The notes beneath the pieces were generated by a model. The model ran no database searches and was not told the DNA's origin. It was given only the letters and a program-made list of their open reading frames with translations. From the NCBI GenBank assembly GCA_947074135.1, contig CAMTOL010000018.1, positions 1 through 17,784 of the forward strand: a stretch of DNA of 17,784 bases. Direction: 5' to 3'. Of this stretch, positions 15,875 through 17,784 are shown piece by piece (within the stretch, counting starts at the first letter, position 1; every line of letters starts with the position of its first letter). The position numbers and the translations under genes were made by a program. Source of the DNA: an uncultured Rikenellaceae bacterium (GTDB lineage Bacteria > Bacteroidota > Bacteroidia > Bacteroidales > Rikenellaceae).

Positions 15875-15885
15875 TTTACAAAAAG

Positions 15886-16629
15886 ATGCTGGAGATAAAG
15901 AACTTACACGCCGAGGTTGAAGGGCGTGAAATACTTAAGGGGTTGAACCTTAGCATTAAAGCAGGTGAAACTCACGCTATAATGGGACCTAACGGTGCGG
16001 GCAAATCAACACTTGCCTCTGTACTTGCAGGAAACGAACGTTTTACTGTTACTCAAGGCGAGGTTTGGTTTAGGGGCAAGAATTTGTTGGAGCTTTCAAT
16101 CGAACAGAGGGCTGCCGAAGGGCTTTTCCTCGGGTTTCAATATCCTGTTGAGATAGCAGGAGTGTCGATGGCGGCTTTTATGCGTTTGGCTCTCAATTCG
16201 CAGCGTAAATATCGTGGCGAAGAGCCAGTGTCGTCAGCTGCTTTTCTCAAAATGATGCGAGAAAAGGCGAAAATAGTTGAGCTTAGCGATAAATTGATTA
16301 ACCGTCCTGTGAATGAGGGTTTTTCGGGTGGCGAACGTAAACGAAATGAGATTTTCCAGATGGCTATGCTTGACCCATATTTGGCGGTGTTGGACGAAAC
16401 GGACAGTGGACTTGATATTGATGCACTGCGTGTTGTGGCGACTGGTGTTGAAAAGTTAAAGCGTGCGGATAATGCGACGATTGTGATTACACACTATCAA
16501 AGATTGTTGGATTATATTATTCCTGATTTTATTCACGTATTAAGCGACGGAAAGATTATTCACACAGGGGGCAAGGAGTTGGCTAAGGAGCTGGAGGTGA
16601 AAGGCTACGATTGGTTAATTGACAATTGA
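15886..16629 (+). CDS. sufC: Fe-S cluster assembly ATPase SufC
   Basis: SufC is the ABC-type ATPase that drives the SufBC2D scaffold; it is cytosolic and not a transporter. With the start at ATG15886 the product has 247 residues. The upstream in-frame TTG15862 lies inside the hairpin and adds eight residues absent from the family. With this start the Walker A lysine (GPNGAGKST) is Lys40, as in E. coli SufC, which supports the choice. Other motifs are intact: Q-loop GFQYPVEIAGVSM, the SufC-type signature FSGGERKRNE, Walker B LAVLDETDSGLDID and the switch histidine in IVITHYQRLLDYI. Confidence 0.97.
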   Translation: MLEIKNLHAEVEGREILKGLNLSIKAGETHAIMGPNGAGKSTLASVLAGNERFTVTQGEVWFRGKNLLELSIEQRAAEGLFLGFQYPVEIAGVSMAAFMRLALNSQRKYRGEEPVSSAAFLKMMREKAKIVELSDKLINRPVNEGFSGGERKRNEIFQMAMLDPYLAVLDETDSGLDIDALRVVATGVEKLKRADNATIVITHYQRLLDYIIPDFIHVLSDGKIIHTGGKELAKELEVKGYDWLIDN

Positions 16630-16647
16630 CAATCTTTTTGAGAGCGT

Positions 16648-16703
16648 GGGGATTGGGCAGAAATTCTTCGAATATCTTATTGGGCGTTTTTCGCCCAATT
16701 CCC
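16648..16703 (+). promoter_or_regulatory. Competing hairpins between sufC and sufD
   Basis: ATTGGGCG at 16679-16686 pairs with CGCCCAAT at 16692-16699 (loop TTTTT). The 3' arm can instead pair with an upstream copy: GGGGATTGGGC (16648-16658) with GCCCAATTCCC (16693-16703), 11 bp with one G-U. The two folds exclude each other. The sequence after them is not T-rich, so simple termination is unlikely. Confidence 0.45.
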
Positions 16704-16734
16704 ATTATTAAAAGTATTTTAGTTTGTTCTAGTC

Positions 16735-16786
16735 GTTCTTTTGTGAACAAAAGAACTAAAAAAACTTTACGAGTACTTCGTACTCG
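16735..16786 (+). repeat. Two perfect short palindromes upstream of sufD
   Basis: GTTCTTTTGT (16735-16744) is followed by GA and its exact complement (16747-16756). Fourteen bases on, CGAGTAC (16770-16776) and GTACTCG (16780-16786) form a 7-bp stem with loop TTC. They lie 51-102 bases before the sufD start. They may be part of an intergenic repeat (REP-like) or a structured leader. Confidence 0.5.
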
Positions 16787-16836
16787 ATGACTTATTGGTT
16801 GATTCTTTGAGGTTTTTATAAAGACCGTTAAAACAG

Positions 16837-17550
16837 ATGATTTTAAATATAGATAAATTACAACGAGTTGAACGTGCTATTTTTGAGCCGACAACAACAA
16901 TAGATATCTCGGTAGCCGAAGGTGCGGAGTGTCTGCTGTTGGTTTGTGCCGAACAGCATAGCGAACAGAAGATTAGGGCAAGGCTGGAGCGTGGAGCAAG
17001 GTTGAGCGTAACGACTGTCGATGTTGGTTCAAGTGGAATGAAGCGATATTTAGTGGTTGAACTTGATGGAGAGGGAGCAGAGTGCGACTTGAATGGTGTT
17101 TTTGTGGTTCGAGGCGAGGATAAGGTGGAGAATAGAACGACTGTGAGGCACAATGTGGCGCACTGTCGCAGTGAACAGAATTACAGGGGTGTGGCAACTG
17201 ATAGTGGCCGTGCGTTGTTTGGTGGGTTGATTTATGTTGCTAGTGGCGCAGGGGATAGTGTTGCGTTGCAGGAGAACCACAATGTAGTGTTAAGCGATAC
17301 GGCAAAGATTGAGAGTCAGCCGCAGATGGAGATTTATGCTGACGATGTGAAGTGTAATCACGGTGCGACTGTTGGTAAACGCGATGAGCAGGCGATGTTT
17401 TATATGCGTCAGAGGGGAATTTCGGAAGCAGATGCACAGGCGATGTTGTTGGAGAGTTTTTGTTTTTCGGCTATTGAGTTAGGAGGTTTTGGCGAGGAGG
17501 TTCGCAGCAAAGTTGCTGAGGTTGTGGCAGATGCCCTGAGAAAATTTTAG
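16837..17550 (+). CDS. sufD: Short-form SufD, Fe-S cluster assembly protein
   Basis: SufD pairs with SufB on two SufC subunits and helps bring iron into the scaffold. The 237-aa product matches only the C-terminal beta-helix and tail of typical SufD (about 420-450 aa). Conserved stretches are HNVAHCRSEQNYRGVATDSG, ALFGGLIYV, ESQPQMEIYADDVKCNHGAT and FYMRQRGISEADAQAMLL. His175 (KCNHGATVG) falls at the position of E. coli His360, implicated in cluster assembly. The N-terminal helical domain is missing, and the 207 bases between sufC and sufD do not encode it. The frame and the core are undamaged, so this looks like a genuinely compact SufD rather than recent decay. No terminator is obvious after it. 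Confidence 0.88.
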   Translation: MILNIDKLQRVERAIFEPTTTIDISVAEGAECLLLVCAEQHSEQKIRARLERGARLSVTTVDVGSSGMKRYLVVELDGEGAECDLNGVFVVRGEDKVENRTTVRHNVAHCRSEQNYRGVATDSGRALFGGLIYVASGAGDSVALQENHNVVLSDTAKIESQPQMEIYADDVKCNHGATVGKRDEQAMFYMRQRGISEADAQAMLLESFCFSAIELGGFGEEVRSKVAEVVADALRKF

Positions 17551-17784
17551 AATCTTTTTAGGACGAGGATGCACAAAAGTTCTTGGTGTGAATGCGACAG
17601 CATTCAATCTAAGAAGGCACCGTATCGTGTAAGGCTGCAAGGTTGAATCAAACCGCTTTTTGGAAAAAGCGACGACGAGCGGCTGATATGAGTAATGACA
17701 CAAAATCCAATCCCAAAGCGCAAATCCAAAGGATTTGTAAGACTTTAGAGGCGGAGCGGTTGAAAGTTAGGCTATTGAAATTTT
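17551..17784. other. Hairpin-rich stretch after sufD, no gene recognised
   Basis: Three short perfect inverted repeats are spaced through it: TGAATGC/GCATTCA (17589-17606), CGCTTTTT/AAAAAGCG (17654-17671, loop GG) and CAAATCC/GGATTTG (17721-17737, loop AAA). A 25-codon frame from ATG17569 ends at 17646 with no credible ribosome site. None of the hairpins has the T tail of a clear terminator on the plus strand. Confidence 0.5.

Noticed and set aside
15862..15885. TTG start eight codons before sufC
   Set aside because: It sits in the hairpin stem/loop region and shifts the Walker A lysine away from its usual position 40.
17569..17646. 25-codon frame starting ATG after sufD
   Set aside because: GAGG directly abuts the ATG, it is very short, and it covers a hairpin; no sign of coding.
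1..17784. CRISPR array, rRNA genes, or phage structural genes
   Set aside because: No regularly spaced direct repeats, rRNA-like sequence or phage structural proteins were seen in the window.

Overview
The window looks like chromosome of a Bacteroidales-type Bacteroidota. The evidence is a SusD/RagB gene, the NqrF subunit of the Na+-pumping NADH:quinone reductase, a SufB/C/D iron-sulfur assembly set, a typical GyrA, and several upstream regions that fit the Bacteroidota promoter pattern (TTTG, about 19-21 bases, TAnnTTTG) with weak or absent Shine-Dalgarno sites.

Left part (1-3300) is a gene graveyard. It opens with a SusD-like outer-membrane lipoprotein gene whose first ~60 codons stay in one reading frame but carry six stop codons. 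A strong terminator follows. Next come remnants of a WYL-domain regulator, one or two GNAT acetyltransferases and a RhuM-like gene, with one small possible membrane-protein gene among them. A tRNA-Ser(GCU) on the minus strand, with its own promoter and terminator, closes this part (3461-3549). Decayed accessory genes beside a tRNA gene suggest an old integrated island, but no integrase or attachment repeat is visible.

Middle part (3870-13053) is mostly intact. nqrF stands alone, away from nqrA-E. It is followed by a duplicated 3' tail, a terminator and an IS5-type transposase remnant. Next is a large exported C11 (clostripain-like) lipoprotein with a C-terminal GLUG-repeat region, preceded by a 24-bp perfect palindrome. 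gyrA and a secreted TPR protein then form a likely transcription unit that ends in a strong terminator.

Right part (13122-17550) is a suf locus, sufB - SPFH - Arc-like ribbon-helix-helix gene - sufC - sufD. The SPFH/Arc pair sits inside the suf order and appears to have its own promoter, with two TGATATCA sites 11 bp apart at the expected transcription start. Hairpins lie just upstream of sufC and between sufC and sufD. SufD is only 237 residues, about half the usual length. The most system-like novelty in the window is this SPFH/Arc module, possibly self-regulated, embedded in the Fe-S assembly locus. The last 230 bases after sufD hold several short perfect hairpins and no convincing gene.
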